Source: Sphingobacterium sp. PCS056
Lineage (GTDB): Bacteria > Bacteroidota > Bacteroidia > Sphingobacteriales > Sphingobacteriaceae
DNA length: 64,000 bases
NCBI RefSeq assembly: GCF_023273895.1
Contig: NZ_CP096883.1
Span: 1,240,001-1,304,000, forward strand
Direction of reading: 5' to 3'
Shown here: piece after piece, positions 35,984-46,812 of the stretch
Position numbering within the stretch: position 1 is the first letter of the stretch
Layout: each line of letters opens with the position of its first letter
The notes under the pieces: model-generated
Told to the model about the DNA's origin: nothing
The model's database searches: none
Seen by the model: only the letters and a program-made list of their open reading frames with translations
Position numbers and translations under genes: made by a program

Positions 35984-38056
35984 ATGAAGAAAATACCAAC
36001 TGGTAAAATAACCCCAAAACCGCCCAAGTTTAATATCTTGTGGTTAAGTTTTGCTTTGATAGTGGTCTTTTTTGCCTTACAATACGTTTTTAGCGATACA
36101 ACGGCTAAAAAGATTACTTACAGTGAGTTTGAATCTACAATCTTACCAACAGGAGATGTAGAGCGGTTAGAAGGAACTAAGAAAAATGACCTCGTACAGA
36201 TTGACGTTTATATTAAGAAAGATCGTTTAAAAGATGAAAAATATAAAGATGTTGCTCCTGGACCTAATGCGTTAGCTTTAACGCCAGTTACGGGACCACA
36301 ATACTTTTTCACAGAAGCTTCTGCAGAGATTTTAGCTGCTAATTTAAAGGCCGCACAAGAAAATCTGCCTGCAGGTACACCTCGATTAAGTGTCAGTTAT
36401 GAAGATCGTTCCAATCCTTGGGCTAATTATTTTGTAACCTTTATTTTACCATTAGTCGTGATGGTATTATTGTGGTTATTCTTAATGCGTCGCATGAATG
36501 GTGGTGGTGCTGGAGGTGGTGGCCAAATATTTAATATTGGTAAATCTAAAGCGCAACTTTTTGACAAAGAATCATCCATTAATATTACATTCAATGATGT
36601 CGCTGGTCTAGAAGAAGCAAAACAAGAAGTCATGGAGATTGTGGATTTCTTGAAAAATCCGCGTAAGTATACCAATTTAGGTGGTAAGATTCCGAAGGGA
36701 GCTCTGTTAGTCGGCCCTCCAGGGACAGGAAAGACATTACTTGCCAAAGCAGTTGCTGGTGAAGCGCAAGTTCCTTTTTTCTCTTTATCAGGTTCTGATT
36801 TCGTTGAAATGTTTGTCGGTGTAGGTGCTTCTCGTGTACGTGATTTATTTAAACAAGCGAAAGAAAAGGCACCATGTATTATTTTTATTGATGAAATTGA
36901 TGCTATTGGTCGTGCTCGTGGTAAAAACTCGATGATGGGTGGTAACGATGAACGTGAGAATACTTTAAACCAATTATTGGTGGAGATGGATGGTTTCGGT
37001 ACAGATTCAGGTGTTATCATCTTGGCCGCAACAAACCGTATTGATGTATTGGATAGTGCTTTACTTCGTCCAGGACGTTTTGATAGACAAATTTCGATAG
37101 ATAAGCCAGATTTAATTGGACGTGAGCATATTTTTAAAGTACACTTAAAGCCTTTAAAATTGTCTCAGGAAGTTGATGCTAAAAAATTATCGGCACAAAC
37201 TCCTGGATTTGCAGGCGCTGAAATTGCCAACGTTTGTAATGAGGCTGCTTTAATCGCTGCACGTAAAAATAAGACAGAAATCGATATGCAAGATTTCCAA
37301 GATGCAGTAGATCGTGTCATTGGAGGGTTGGAAAAGAAAAATAAAATTATCTCTCCAGAAGAGAAAAAGATTGTTGCTTATCATGAAGCAGGCCATGCTA
37401 TTGCTGGTTGGTTTTTAGAGCATGCTGATCCATTGGTCAAGGTGTCTATCGTACCGCGTGGTGTTGCGGCATTGGGTTATGCCCAATACTTACCGCGTGA
37501 GCAGTTCTTATATACAACAGAGCAGTTAGTCGATAGTTTGTGTATGACTATGGGTGGCCGTGTTGCCGAAGATATTACTTTCGGACGTATATCAACTGGA
37601 GCTCAAAATGATTTGGAACGTATCACAAAATTGGCATATGCTATGGTTGCGATCTATGGTATGAATGAAAAAGTAGGAAATGTTTCTTTCCGTGATGGAT
37701 CCGAACAATTTCACAAACCTTATTCTGACAAAACGGCAGAGTTGATTGATTCTGAAGTTCGTAACTTGATCACTGATGTTTATACGAGAACAAAACAATT
37801 GTTACTTGAAAAACAAGATGGCTTAATCGCTATCGCAGAGAAATTATTAGAAAAGGAAATCTTGTTCCAAAGCGATTTAGAAGAAATATTAGGAAAACGT
37901 CCATTTGATACGAAGACCACTTATGATGAATTTGTGAATAGTGGAGATGGAGGTGGTGTTCCACAAACGGATTTACCTTTAGATGTTTTACCAGAAGAAG
38001 CTAGTGTCGCAGACCCTAAAATTGGGATCAAAGAAGAAGATAATCCAAACACATAA
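35984..38056 (+). CDS. ftsH: ATP-dependent zinc metalloprotease FtsH
   Basis: FtsH degrades membrane and short-lived cytosolic proteins. The 690-residue product has two membrane helices (about 18-34 and 148-168) around a periplasmic domain. The AAA module has Walker A GPPGTGKT at 244-251, Walker B FIDEID at 301-306 and the arginine-containing [10 protein letters not shown]. The zinc site is HEAGH at 467-471. The C-terminal tail is acidic and variable. A terminator follows. Confidence 0.97.
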   Translation: MKKIPTGKITPKPPKFNILWLSFALIVVFFALQYVFSDTTAKKITYSEFESTILPTGDVERLEGTKKNDLVQIDVYIKKDRLKDEKYKDVAPGPNALALTPVTGPQYFFTEASAEILAANLKAAQENLPAGTPRLSVSYEDRSNPWANYFVTFILPLVVMVLLWLFLMRRMNGGGAGGGGQIFNIGKSKAQLFDKESSINITFNDVAGLEEAKQEVMEIVDFLKNPRKYTNLGGKIPKGALLVGPPGTGKTLLAKAVAGEAQVPFFSLSGSDFVEMFVGVGASRVRDLFKQAKEKAPCIIFIDEIDAIGRARGKNSMMGGNDERENTLNQLLVEMDGFGTDSGVIILAATNRIDVLDSALLRPGRFDRQISIDKPDLIGREHIFKVHLKPLKLSQEVDAKKLSAQTPGFAGAEIANVCNEAALIAARKNKTEIDMQDFQDAVDRVIGGLEKKNKIISPEEKKIVAYHEAGHAIAGWFLEHADPLVKVSIVPRGVAALGYAQYLPREQFLYTTEQLVDSLCMTMGGRVAEDITFGRISTGAQNDLERITKLAYAMVAIYGMNEKVGNVSFRDGSEQFHKPYSDKTAELIDSEVRNLITDVYTRTKQLLLEKQDGLIAIAEKLLEKEILFQSDLEEILGKRPFDTKTTYDEFVNSGDGGGVPQTDLPLDVLPEEASVADPKIGIKEEDNPNT

Positions 38057-38064
38057 ATTTAATT

Positions 38065-38104
38065 ATACAGCGCTTCTTTTATAAAGAGGCGCTGTATTTT
38101 TTAT
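38065..38104 (+). terminator. Terminator after ftsH
   Basis: ATACAGCGC and GCGCTGTAT form a stem with an inner TCTTT/AAAGA pairing, followed by TTTTTTATTT. Confidence 0.85.
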
Positions 38105-38116
38105 TTCCTCCGCCAC

Positions 38117-38764
38117 ATGAATGTTAAAAATAGCAGTAGCAAAGAGCAGATGTTAGGCAAGATCAGACAGGCTCTAATTCAAAAAAGTGAAAATCCACAT
38201 CCTAAATTCAAGAAATCTCCTTTATATCAGAATGAAGATGAGCTAGTTGATGTTACGTTTGCGCGAGAACTGACAGCTGTTGGAGGAAAGTTTTTGTATT
38301 GTGATGGTGAGATCAATCTCATCGAAAATTTGATTCATTTGACCGAAGAAAATAATATTAAAAAAATATTTACATGGGAAAAAGGTGTTCAAGATCTTTT
38401 AAATCCTTACGGGTTTCCTATACACACCAATGAAATTGAATTCGATGCTGCAGATGCTGGTATTACGTCTTGTGAAGTTCTGATTGCACGCAATGGAAGT
38501 GTTATGGTCAGCAATGCGAATGCTTCTGGACGTAGACTGGGGATTTATCCGCCTATTCATATTGTAATTGCAAAAGCTTCCCAAATGGTTTGGGATATAA
38601 AAGATGCTTTATCTTATATGCAGCGTCGCTATGGTAGTCAGATGCCCACGATGGTTTCTACCGTCACGGGACCATCACGCACAGCAGATATCGAAAAACG
38701 CTTAGTTTTGGGAGCGCACGGTCCAAAAGAATTATATGTTTTATTATTAGAGGATCGTTTTTAA
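38117..38764 (+). CDS. LUD-domain protein (LutC/YkgG family)
   Basis: The 215-residue product matches the LUD family, best known from LutC of the lactate-oxidation complex LutABC. Recognisable parts are SSKEQMLGKIRQAL at the N-terminus, GITSCEVLIARNGSVMVS in the middle, and VTGPSRTADIEKRLVLGAHGPKELYVLLLED at the C-terminus. No lutA or lutB lies next to it, so the role is uncertain. It is 4 nt upstream of the rhomboid gene and likely shares its transcript. Confidence 0.85.
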   Translation: MNVKNSSSKEQMLGKIRQALIQKSENPHPKFKKSPLYQNEDELVDVTFARELTAVGGKFLYCDGEINLIENLIHLTEENNIKKIFTWEKGVQDLLNPYGFPIHTNEIEFDAADAGITSCEVLIARNGSVMVSNANASGRRLGIYPPIHIVIAKASQMVWDIKDALSYMQRRYGSQMPTMVSTVTGPSRTADIEKRLVLGAHGPKELYVLLLEDRF

Positions 38765-38768
38765 TTAT

Positions 38769-39392
38769 ATGATACAAGAATATCTGTTTTTAACTCCCGT
38801 AGCGAGTATTATTTTTGCTTTAACCATAGCTTCAAGTATTTATAGTTTTTCAAATCCTCAAGTACTGAGTGAAATGATGTTGCACCCTTATAGTATCTAT
38901 CGAAAGAAAAGAGTCTATACGATCTTAACGAGTGGGCTGATTCATAAAGATTGGGGTCACCTTTTATTCAATATGATCACGTTTTATTATTTTGGATTTG
39001 GTCTAGAAAAGATACTCATTCAAATTAGTGATTGGGGTCATTTGCAATTTGCCATTATCTATGTATCAAGTTTGATTCTGAGTGATATTCCCACCATTTT
39101 TCAGCATAAAAATAATTCTGGTTATTACAGTTTAGGAGCCTCAGGAGCTATCTGTGCCGTATTGTTTAGTTATATTATGTTTGATCCAAAAATGATGCTC
39201 GGCATCTTCATGATTATTCCTATGCCTGCGTATATATTTGCAGTGCTCTTTTTAGGTTATTGTGTGTGGGCATCTAGAAATTCAAGAGACGGTATCAACC
39301 ATGATGCACATCTATTTGGGGCATTATCTGGTGTGATTCTCACGTTGATACTTTACCCCTGGATTTTTAAACATTTTCTAAGCAAGTTTTAA
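38769..39392 (+). CDS. Rhomboid-family intramembrane serine protease
   Basis: Rhomboids cut substrate proteins inside the membrane. The 207-residue product has six hydrophobic segments. The catalytic serine is Ser125 in GASG, the histidine is His181 in DAHLFGALSG, and the HxxxN motif (His64 to Asn68) is present in GHLLFN. The substrate is unknown. The gene ends 2 nt from the convergent yifB stop. Confidence 0.88.
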   Translation: MIQEYLFLTPVASIIFALTIASSIYSFSNPQVLSEMMLHPYSIYRKKRVYTILTSGLIHKDWGHLLFNMITFYYFGFGLEKILIQISDWGHLQFAIIYVSSLILSDIPTIFQHKNNSGYYSLGASGAICAVLFSYIMFDPKMMLGIFMIIPMPAYIFAVLFLGYCVWASRNSRDGINHDAHLFGALSGVILTLILYPWIFKHFLSKF

Positions 39393-39393
39393 T

Positions 39394-40932
39394 TTATCCT
39401 GTCCAACTTTGGCGGTCAAGGCTTCTAAATTGGATAGCCTCCGCTAAATGATGGTTTTTAATATTCGCTTCTTTTTCCATATCGGCGATTGTTCTAGCGA
39501 CCTTTAAGATACGATCATAGGCCCGCGCAGACAAGCCTAATTTTTCCATGGCAGTTTTAAGTAATTTCCTTCCCTCGGCATCAATTTGACATCTTTCCCG
39601 AACTTGTGTACTGCTCATTTGAGCATTATTATGGATATGTTGAAGGGTCTTAAAGCGTTCATTTTGGATTTTTCTGGCAGCCATCACCCGTTCTCTGATG
39701 TGCATGCTTTTTTCGGATTTTTGATCAGATGCTAGTTCTTTAAAAGCTACTGGGGTGACCTCTACATGCAGATCGATACGGTCTAGTAGAGGGCCCGATA
39801 TCTTACTTAAGTAGCGTTGCACGGTACTCGTGCCACAGGTACAATCTTTTTCGGGATGATTATAATAGCCACATGGACAGGGATTCATAGCTGCTATAAG
39901 CATAAAACTAGCGGGATAATCAACCGAAAATTTAGCTCTTGATATGGTAATACTACGTGATTCCAAAGGTTGTCTCATCACTTCTAATACCGTTCTTTTA
40001 AATTCAGGGAGCTCATCCAAAAATAATACACCATTGTGGGATAAGGAAATTTCGCCTGGCTGAGGGCTGGTGCCGCCACCAACCAGTGCCACGTCCGAAA
40101 TGGTATGGTGTGGAGCTCGAAAAGGTCTTCTCGTCATTAGGGAATCTTTTGCCGATAATTGACCTGCCACAGAGTGTATTTTAGTTGTTTCCAAAGATTC
40201 CTCTATGGTTAGTGGTGGCAATATCGTGGGCATGCGTTTGGCAAGCATTGTTTTGCCCGCGCCCGGAGGTCCTATCAAAATCACATTATGACCGCCAGCG
40301 GCTGCTATTTCCAAGGCTCGTTTAATATTTTCTTGTCCTTTGACATCTCCGAAATCGTCTTCATTTTGATCGGTCTGATTTGTAAATTCATCCTCAATAG
40401 CAACAGTTGTAGCTTTTAAATTAGTCTTGTCATTAAAAAAATGAATCACTTGCAATAAATTATCCACACCTAAGACAGTTAAGTTTGAAACTATAGCTGC
40501 TTCTCTGGCATTTGCCTCAGGTAGGATAATACCCTTAAATTTGTCTTTTACAGCTTGAATAGCTATCGGTAAAATTCCCTTTATAGGTTGAATACGGCCA
40601 TCTAATGATAGCTCTCCAAGGATCAGGTAATCTGCTAGCCGATCCGCTTCAATTTGATTTGAAGAAGCTAATATGGCAGTTGCAATCGCCAGATCATATG
40701 CGGAACCTTCTTTTCGAATATCTGCAGGGGCAAGATTGATGACTATTTTTTGCCTTGGCATACGATATCCACAAGACACAATGGCACTTTCTATTCTTTG
40801 TAGACTTTCTTTAATTGCATTATCTGGCAAACCAACTATATAGTACCGCGTCCCTGCAGTTATATTTACCTCTACAGCTACAGAGGTTGCCTCAATACCA
40901 TATACAGCACTACTATAGGTTTTTGTTAACAT
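39394..40932 (-). CDS. YifB/ComM family Mg-chelatase-like AAA ATPase
   Basis: The 512-residue protein has an N-terminal Lon-protease-like (ChlI) domain, a central AAA domain with Walker A GPPGAGKT at 221-228 and [10 protein letters not shown], a Cys-rich insert ([15 protein letters not shown]), and the C-terminal Mg_chelatase_C part. ComM, the studied member, is a helicase that promotes branch migration in natural transformation. No competence genes are adjacent. The gene stands alone on the minus strand. Confidence 0.93.
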   Translation of the reverse strand: MLTKTYSSAVYGIEATSVAVEVNITAGTRYYIVGLPDNAIKESLQRIESAIVSCGYRMPRQKIVINLAPADIRKEGSAYDLAIATAILASSNQIEADRLADYLILGELSLDGRIQPIKGILPIAIQAVKDKFKGIILPEANAREAAIVSNLTVLGVDNLLQVIHFFNDKTNLKATTVAIEDEFTNQTDQNEDDFGDVKGQENIKRALEIAAAGGHNVILIGPPGAGKTMLAKRMPTILPPLTIEESLETTKIHSVAGQLSAKDSLMTRRPFRAPHHTISDVALVGGGTSPQPGEISLSHNGVLFLDELPEFKRTVLEVMRQPLESRSITISRAKFSVDYPASFMLIAAMNPCPCGYYNHPEKDCTCGTSTVQRYLSKISGPLLDRIDLHVEVTPVAFKELASDQKSEKSMHIRERVMAARKIQNERFKTLQHIHNNAQMSSTQVRERCQIDAEGRKLLKTAMEKLGLSARAYDRILKVARTIADMEKEANIKNHHLAEAIQFRSLDRQSWTG

Positions 40933-41168
40933 AAAAATGGTCTAAATGGTATTTAAAGTTAATAAAATTTATTTAATAATTCTGAGAATTATTTTTTTAC
41001 CTTGAAAAATAACTCCAATTGTATTTTTTGTTCAAATTTGTTATATTGTAGCTGATGGTATTTATCATATATCAAAAAATATTGGCTTTTGGCAAACGAT
41101 TTGCTTAGCTAATTGTATTATTACTGAATAAAACAATTACAAAGGATTAACATTTAAAGTTTAATAAT

Positions 41169-41438
41169 ATGAACGATAATAGTAAAGTAGTATTGGCATT
41201 ATTAGCAGGTTTGGCAGCAGGAACCGCTTTAGGAATTTTATTCGCACCTGATAAAGGAACAGAGACAAGAGACAAGCTTAATGAATCCTTAGCTGATTTG
41301 GGAGATGCTATTCGTGAGCGTGCCGAAGAGCAATTTGATCAATTAAACGATTTTAAAGAAAAAGTTGTTGCTACTCTCAAAACAAAAATCAATAAAGGAG
41401 AAGAAATTTTCGAAGATGAAATTACAGAGCATGCTTAG
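41169..41438 (+). CDS. YtxH domain protein
   Basis: The 89-residue product has one glycine- and alanine-rich membrane segment near the N-terminus (VVLALLAGLAAGTALGILFAP, about 7-27). A charged DKGTETRDKL segment and a helical acidic tail follow. This is the YtxH pattern, a family linked to general stress in Bacillus. Two small envelope-protein genes follow, perhaps forming one functional group. A strong palindrome lies downstream. Confidence 0.88.
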   Translation: MNDNSKVVLALLAGLAAGTALGILFAPDKGTETRDKLNESLADLGDAIRERAEEQFDQLNDFKEKVVATLKTKINKGEEIFEDEITEHA

Positions 41439-41480
41439 ATCGCAGTAATTTTTACCTAAAGAAATTATTATCAATACTAT

Positions 41481-41503
41481 AATCAGAGGCCTAGCCTCTG
41501 ATT
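41481..41503. repeat. 10-bp perfect palindrome between ytxH and the next gene
   Basis: AATCAGAGGC and GCCTCTGATT flank a 3-nt loop. No T tract follows, so it may be a weak terminator or an mRNA-stability hairpin that sets unequal expression in this gene group. Confidence 0.7.
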
Positions 41504-41519
41504 CTTAAAATAGAAATAA

Positions 41520-41939
41520 ATGGAAGAAGAAAAATTCTCGCTAAGTGGTACATTCCAAAAGACAAAGGAATATTTAGATTCGCAATTAAATTTAATTCGG
41601 CTAAAGACAGTGGAGCGATCTTCTCGTTTAATTGCAAGTTTGATTGTTGATGGTGCAAAAATAATTTTAAGTTTATTTATTGTATTCTTTCTATGTCTTG
41701 CTTTGGGATTTTATTTAGGAGAAGTATTAGGAAGCAATTCTTTAGGTTTTTTAGCTACGGCAGTTATATTTTTGCTTATACTCGTTTTGATTCGGGTATT
41801 TGAGCCGACGTTGGAGTCTAGATTTATGGATTTGTCAATTCGTCGATTTTCTGCCAAATGGACAGATGAATTAGAGGAAGAAGAAAATAGTGTGAAACAA
41901 GAAAATGTAGAAGATGACGAAACAAAGCAAAATTCATAA
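41520..41939 (+). CDS. Phage-holin-like superfamily membrane protein
   Basis: The 139-residue product has a polar N-terminal helix, two adjacent membrane helices (about 43-66 and 74-95), and an acidic C-terminal tail (DELEEEENSVKQ). This pattern is shared by Bacteroidota proteins annotated as phage-holin-family or competence-like membrane proteins, which often follow YtxH genes. Nothing suggests a prophage. It overlaps the next gene by 26 nt in another frame. Confidence 0.65.
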   Translation: MEEEKFSLSGTFQKTKEYLDSQLNLIRLKTVERSSRLIASLIVDGAKIILSLFIVFFLCLALGFYLGEVLGSNSLGFLATAVIFLLILVLIRVFEPTLESRFMDLSIRRFSAKWTDELEEEENSVKQENVEDDETKQNS

Positions 41940-42423
41940 CCTCGCAGAGCTTAAGGCGGAAATCACTCGTCTTAAAGTTTTAAAAAGTGAACAAGAAGCG
42001 TATTTGAAGTCGCAGATGACCTTGTTAAATCATAAAATTGAAACTCCCATGCGTATTTTTAATGTCGTGAAAGCCAATGTTCCGGGATTAAATTTGATTA
42101 CGGGACTTTTCTCTCCAGCTAAAAATAGTGGAGGTACAGATTCTGATTGGTTAACCAAAGTATTGCGCATTGGTGTTCCTTTTGTCATGAATCGATTTTT
42201 CTTTAAAAAAGCTGGTGTTTTGAAAAAAGCACTGTTGTTATTAGCTTCAGAAAAAGCTCTTGGTCAAGTCAATCAGGATAGTATTTCTGGTATTATAGGA
42301 AAAGTTACCAATTTTATCAAACCTAAAAAAAATAAGAAAAGAAAAGGTACCATTCAGAATCCTCCTGTCATTGAAGATCAGGTCAATGAATATGGTATTC
42401 CATCTTATAGTGAAACCTATTAG
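41914..42423 (+). CDS. Uncharacterised protein of the YtxH gene group
   Basis: I do not recognise a named family. The 169-residue product begins with a coiled-coil-like helix (LAELKAEITRLKVLKSEQEAYL, about 10-31). A glycine-containing middle (LNLITGLFSP) and a mildly hydrophobic segment near 80-110 follow. A very basic KPKKNKKRKG stretch comes after that. Its ATG lies within the end of the previous gene, so translation is probably coupled. It may be a membrane-associated partner of the other two proteins. Confidence 0.7.
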   Translation: MTKQSKIHNLAELKAEITRLKVLKSEQEAYLKSQMTLLNHKIETPMRIFNVVKANVPGLNLITGLFSPAKNSGGTDSDWLTKVLRIGVPFVMNRFFFKKAGVLKKALLLLASEKALGQVNQDSISGIIGKVTNFIKPKKNKKRKGTIQNPPVIEDQVNEYGIPSYSETY

Positions 42424-42662
42424 ACTATATGTTTTTCTTAACTTGAGATCATTTTGGCCTTTTATTCTTAAAATTGAATCTATTTACATTCGATGATTTT
42501 GATCTGGTTAGTAGAGTAACGCCAGATCAATCAATAGATGATCGCAATTTCTATTCAAGTACAACTTGTCATTTTTGTTAAAAGTTACCAATGCTTGAAA
42601 ATACCAATCACATCGATTGAAGTCAGTAATACGGGTATCAACTAAAATTACCACATAAACTA

Positions 42663-42692
42663 TTGATTAGTGCAATAATAAGGTTATTTTTG
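42663..42692 (+). promoter_or_regulatory. trmB promoter
   Basis: TTG at 42663-42665 and TATTTTTG at 42685-42692 are 19 bp apart, a full match to the phylum consensus. The leader would be about 12 nt. Confidence 0.7.
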
Positions 42693-42709
42693 CAGGATAT
42701 TTTATTGTA

Positions 42710-43366
42710 ATGGGTAAAGACAAACTTAGAAAATTTGCGGAGATTGGTACTTTTGACAATGTGGTAGAACTGGATGCAGGTAAAGCACTTAAAGGTCAGT
42801 GGGCAAAATCTCACTTTAAAAATGATCATCCAATCGTTGTAGAATTGGCTTGTGGAAAGGGTGAATATACGGTCAATCTGGCAAAGCTTTTTCCCGAGAA
42901 AAACTTTATTGGTGTGGACTATAAAGGAAATCGTATCTGGAGAGGTGCTAAAACAGCTATTGAAGAAGGGATTCATAATGTTGGTTTTCTGCGGATTCAG
43001 ATCGAGACTATATTGGAGCACTTTGATGAAAATGAGATTTCTGAAATTTGGATTACATTTCCAGACCCGCAACCACAAGAAAGCCGTGAGAAAAAACGTT
43101 TAACAAACCCTACCTTCTTAGGTCGTTATAAGTTTGTATTAAAAGAAGGTGGATTGATGAATCTTAAAACGGACAATGATGGATTCTACAATTATACTTT
43201 GGAACAGATTGAAATTTTGGGATTGCATAAACACGCAGAAACTGCTGATTTATATCATTCTGATTTAGTCAATGAAGTATTATCGATTAAGACATATTAT
43301 GAAAAAAAATATTTGGCCGTCGATAAGAACATAAATTATGTAAAATGGTCTTTTGATCAGATTTAA
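42710..43366 (+). CDS. trmB: tRNA (guanine-N7-)-methyltransferase
   Basis: TrmB methylates G46 in tRNA using S-adenosylmethionine. The 218-residue product has the SAM-binding ELACGKGEYTVNLAKLFPEKNFIGVDYKG (about 45-73) and the catalytic ISEIWITFPDPQPQESREKKRL, followed by NPTFLGRYKFVLKEGG. Length and motifs fit. It is monocistronic, with a promoter just upstream and a terminator downstream. Confidence 0.95.
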   Translation: MGKDKLRKFAEIGTFDNVVELDAGKALKGQWAKSHFKNDHPIVVELACGKGEYTVNLAKLFPEKNFIGVDYKGNRIWRGAKTAIEEGIHNVGFLRIQIETILEHFDENEISEIWITFPDPQPQESREKKRLTNPTFLGRYKFVLKEGGLMNLKTDNDGFYNYTLEQIEILGLHKHAETADLYHSDLVNEVLSIKTYYEKKYLAVDKNINYVKWSFDQI

Positions 43367-43387
43367 TTCATAAAGATTATGATATAA

Positions 43388-43419
43388 GAGGAGTAAATTT
43401 TAAGTTTACTCCTTTTTTT
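43388..43419 (+). terminator. Terminator after trmB
   Basis: AGGAGTAAA and TTTACTCCT form a stem with a 7-nt loop and are followed by a run of T. Confidence 0.85.
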
Positions 43420-43552
43420 GTGCATTTTAATTAACATCATCTTTATATAGCCCATCATTTAGTAAAATAATGTTAACATAAAACTAGGGCTATCTTAATA
43501 TAGTGATTGCATTTTTGTGCGGAAGTAAAACCCGTTGACAAAACAATTTTGC

Positions 43553-46500
43553 ATGAATCATTATTACCTATCACATTTAAAAAATGCACTGCTTGTATGT
43601 AGTATACTCAAATGCAGTTCTCATTCTCTTTTTGCGTCAGATCTCGCGTTCAACACTCAAGTATTACCAACAATTTTGGAACAAGAAAGTGTTTCCTTTC
43701 AAGGAAAAGTAGTGGGTGGAAATGGGCGACCACTTGTTGATGTTTCTATTCTAAATGGCAATAAGAGCGTTGGAAAGACGGATAAAGATGGGGCATTTTC
43801 ATTGCATGTTGCTAAGGGAACTGTTTTGACTTTTAAGTCATTGGGGCACCGGAGTCATGAGGAACATGTGATTAAACCATCTTCCCATATTGAGATCAAA
43901 TTACACACCACCGAGCGCGCATTAGAAGAAGTGGTTGTCACGGCATTAGGTATCAAGCGTGAAGAAAAGTCTCTCGGTTATTCAGTTAGTACTGTAAAAG
44001 GTGAGGAGCTTACCAATGCCGTTTCGAGTAACTGGATGGATGCGCTCTCTGGTAAAGTTGCTGGACTCAATCTGATGCGTTCAGGAGCAGGACCAGTTGG
44101 ATCAACTAAGATTATCTTACGTGGAGAGAATAATCTAACTGGAGAAAACCAAGCATTGATTGTTGTTGATGGTGTGATTATCAATAGTGGGTCAGGCAGA
44201 CGATCAGGTAATGTTTCGGATGCTATTTATGGCACTGGAGGTGATAATATGCCCGCAGATTATGGTTCAGGGATGGATGACTTAAATCCGGAAGATATCG
44301 AAAGTGTTTCGGTATTAAAGGGACCGGGAGCAGCAGCTCTTTATGGACAAAAAGCAGCCAATGGTGCAGTGATCATCACGACTAAATCAGGTGCTAAAAG
44401 AAATGGAAAGTCATTAGGGATAACATTAAATTCAAATACTTCATTTGAAAGCGTCAATCGTTGGCCAGATCTGCAATATGAGTATGGCCAGGGTACAGGA
44501 GGCTCAGATTATTACTCATATGGAACTTCGATTGATGGAGGGAGTACAAGTGGTACTAGTTCTGCTTATGGTCCTAAGTTTGATGGTCAGTACTTTTTTC
44601 AGTATGATCCCAATCTTCAAGCAGTAGGAACAGAGCGGACACTTTGGAAACCTTATAAAAATATCAATAGTTTTTTTGACGTTGGCAAAACGTATATGAA
44701 TACCATTTCGATCGATGGTGGAACAGAAAAAACCAATGCACGTTTCTCTGCAACGAATGTTCGTAATACATGGATTGTTCCCAATACAGGTTATGATCGC
44801 AATACCGTCGCTTTATCGGTCAATTCTAGAGTTAGTGATAAATTGAGTATCACTTCTAAGGTCAGTTATAATAACCGTCATAGTGATAATCTTCCTGGAG
44901 CAGGTTATGGTAATCAATCGTTGATGTATTGGTATATCTTTTGGCAACCTAGTGCGGATGTGAACTGGTTACAAGATTATTGGGTAAAAGGCAAAGAGGA
45001 CCGGAAAATCATGTATCCATTCAGCAGTTACCCTGAAAATCCGTATGCGATCTCTTATGAATTTATCAACCGTAATAACCGTAATACATTTACCGGAAAT
45101 GCACAAGCCTCTTATCAGTTTTCAAAAGAATTTAGTGCACAGATCAGAGCATCTATAGATTTTTCCAGTGAAGACCGAGGACAGTTAAGACCTTATGATG
45201 CTGGTTCTAAATTGGCCGAAGGAAGTTATCGTACACAAGAAATCTTTTCTAAAGAAACCAATCTCGATTTCTTATTGAAATATGATAAAAAAATACATGA
45301 AGATTGGCAAATAACTGCTACAGGAGGTGGTGGTACACTGCGTAATAATTACCGAATGACATCCCTGGCCTCGGATGGCTTGACTTTTCCAGGAGTATAT
45401 AACCATACCAATAATAAGTACGGTATCAAAAGTGTTCAGGATATTAGAAATTTTGAAATTAATAGTTTTTATGGTTTAATTACCGCAGGGTTCAAAGATT
45501 ATTTATTTTTTGATGCAACGGGGCGTATGGACTGGTCAAGTACCTTAGCAACATCCATCGTTCCTGATAAAAATGTTGGGTTCTTCTATAATTCTTTCAA
45601 TAGTAGTTTGGTACTATCAGAAGTATTTTCATTACCCAAAACTATTAATTTCGCAAAATTGCGTGCCTCTGTTGCTTGGGTAGGGTCGGGTGTTGATGCT
45701 CCCTATATGACACAATTTGGATATGTCGGTGGTAACCCACTGATTGGAGGCTCCTTGCAGAACCCATCTACACTCGTCAATCCGTATATCGAACCGCTTT
45801 CAACACGATCAATAGAATTTGGAACAGATGTTCGCATGTTTAAGAATCGTTTAAATATTGATGTCGCAGTTTATCAGGGGAATACAAGTAAACAACATCT
45901 TTACCGTACAATAGATCCATCATCAGGTTACTCCAGATACCTGATGAATATGGGAGAAGTTCGTAATAGAGGATTGGAAATCGCTGTCAATACCAATCAG
46001 TTAGTCAATAAACACGGATTTAATTGGTCATCGAGTATCACCTATAGTGCTAATACCAATAAAATTATGTCCATTCCCGACTCTTCGATTGTGCTTCAGT
46101 ATCGCTCAGTTGGAAGTGGTCAAATTGTAGGCTTACAAGAGGGAAGTATGGGTGATATGTACGGTATAGGATATCAACGTGCTCCAGATGGCCAGGTGAT
46201 ATACGATGAAAAAACAGGTGTAGCGTTATTAACAGAGCAAGTTGTCTATTTAGGTAACACAATTCCTACAGGTAAATTAAGCTTAGGAAATACATTTAGT
46301 TACAAAAATTTTAGATTAAATGTCTTATTCGACACGCAGTGGGGAGCAGTTGGTCATTCTTTGACACATTATAAACTCGCTGAACAAGGAAAAACAAAAA
46401 ATACACTTCCAGGTCGTTATAATGGTATTATTGGAAATGGAGTTGTTTCCAATGGTGATGGTACATATCGCAAAAATGATGTAGTAGCAACCAATATTGA

Positions 46501-46801
46501 CGAATATTATCGTTCACATTATGGTCAAGACAATGCCGAAGGAAGTACATTCCCAACCGATTTTATCAAATTTCGAGAAGCAAGATTAGATTATTCTTTC
46601 AAAAAAGATGTTTTAAAACGATGGGGTCTAGATAGGGCGACAATCGGTCTTTATGGAAGAAACCTATTTATTTGGTCTAAATGGCCAGCCTTTGATCCTG
46701 AGTTTGGAACATTAGATGGTGGAGATATTGTGAAAGGTTTTGAAATCGCTCAATTTCCTTCAACACGCACAATAGGGTTTAATTTAGTCTTGGGTTTTTA
46801 A
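43553..46801 (+). CDS. SusC/RagA-family TonB-linked outer-membrane receptor
   Basis: This is the barrel of a SusCD uptake pair. The 1082-residue product has a signal segment (1-30) and a CarboxypepD_reg-like domain (FQGKVVGGNGRPLVDVSILNG). The SusC hallmark EVVVTALGIKREEKSLGYS comes next, then a plug with ALYGQKAANGAVIITTKSG, and a long barrel ending in a C-terminal Phe (GFNLVLGF). I start at the ATG at 43553 rather than a TTG six codons upstream. The substrate is unknown. It relies on TonB, and the next two genes are its partners. Confidence 0.94.
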   Translation: MNHYYLSHLKNALLVCSILKCSSHSLFASDLAFNTQVLPTILEQESVSFQGKVVGGNGRPLVDVSILNGNKSVGKTDKDGAFSLHVAKGTVLTFKSLGHRSHEEHVIKPSSHIEIKLHTTERALEEVVVTALGIKREEKSLGYSVSTVKGEELTNAVSSNWMDALSGKVAGLNLMRSGAGPVGSTKIILRGENNLTGENQALIVVDGVIINSGSGRRSGNVSDAIYGTGGDNMPADYGSGMDDLNPEDIESVSVLKGPGAAALYGQKAANGAVIITTKSGAKRNGKSLGITLNSNTSFESVNRWPDLQYEYGQGTGGSDYYSYGTSIDGGSTSGTSSAYGPKFDGQYFFQYDPNLQAVGTERTLWKPYKNINSFFDVGKTYMNTISIDGGTEKTNARFSATNVRNTWIVPNTGYDRNTVALSVNSRVSDKLSITSKVSYNNRHSDNLPGAGYGNQSLMYWYIFWQPSADVNWLQDYWVKGKEDRKIMYPFSSYPENPYAISYEFINRNNRNTFTGNAQASYQFSKEFSAQIRASIDFSSEDRGQLRPYDAGSKLAEGSYRTQEIFSKETNLDFLLKYDKKIHEDWQITATGGGGTLRNNYRMTSLASDGLTFPGVYNHTNNKYGIKSVQDIRNFEINSFYGLITAGFKDYLFFDATGRMDWSSTLATSIVPDKNVGFFYNSFNSSLVLSEVFSLPKTINFAKLRASVAWVGSGVDAPYMTQFGYVGGNPLIGGSLQNPSTLVNPYIEPLSTRSIEFGTDVRMFKNRLNIDVAVYQGNTSKQHLYRTIDPSSGYSRYLMNMGEVRNRGLEIAVNTNQLVNKHGFNWSSSITYSANTNKIMSIPDSSIVLQYRSVGSGQIVGLQEGSMGDMYGIGYQRAPDGQVIYDEKTGVALLTEQVVYLGNTIPTGKLSLGNTFSYKNFRLNVLFDTQWGAVGHSLTHYKLAEQGKTKNTLPGRYNGIIGNGVVSNGDGTYRKNDVVATNIDEYYRSHYGQDNAEGSTFPTDFIKFREARLDYSFKKDVLKRWGLDRATIGLYGRNLFIWSKWPAFDPEFGTLDGGDIVKGFEIAQFPSTRTIGFNLVLGF

Positions 46802-46812
46802 GCTGAAATACA

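Noticed and set aside
41520..41939. Prophage holin
   Set aside because: No other phage genes lie nearby; the holin-like label reflects only the two-helix pattern.
42501..42528. GATCTGG/CCAGATC inverted repeat upstream of trmB
   Set aside because: The 7-bp stem with a 14-nt loop and no T tract is within chance expectation for a gap of this size.
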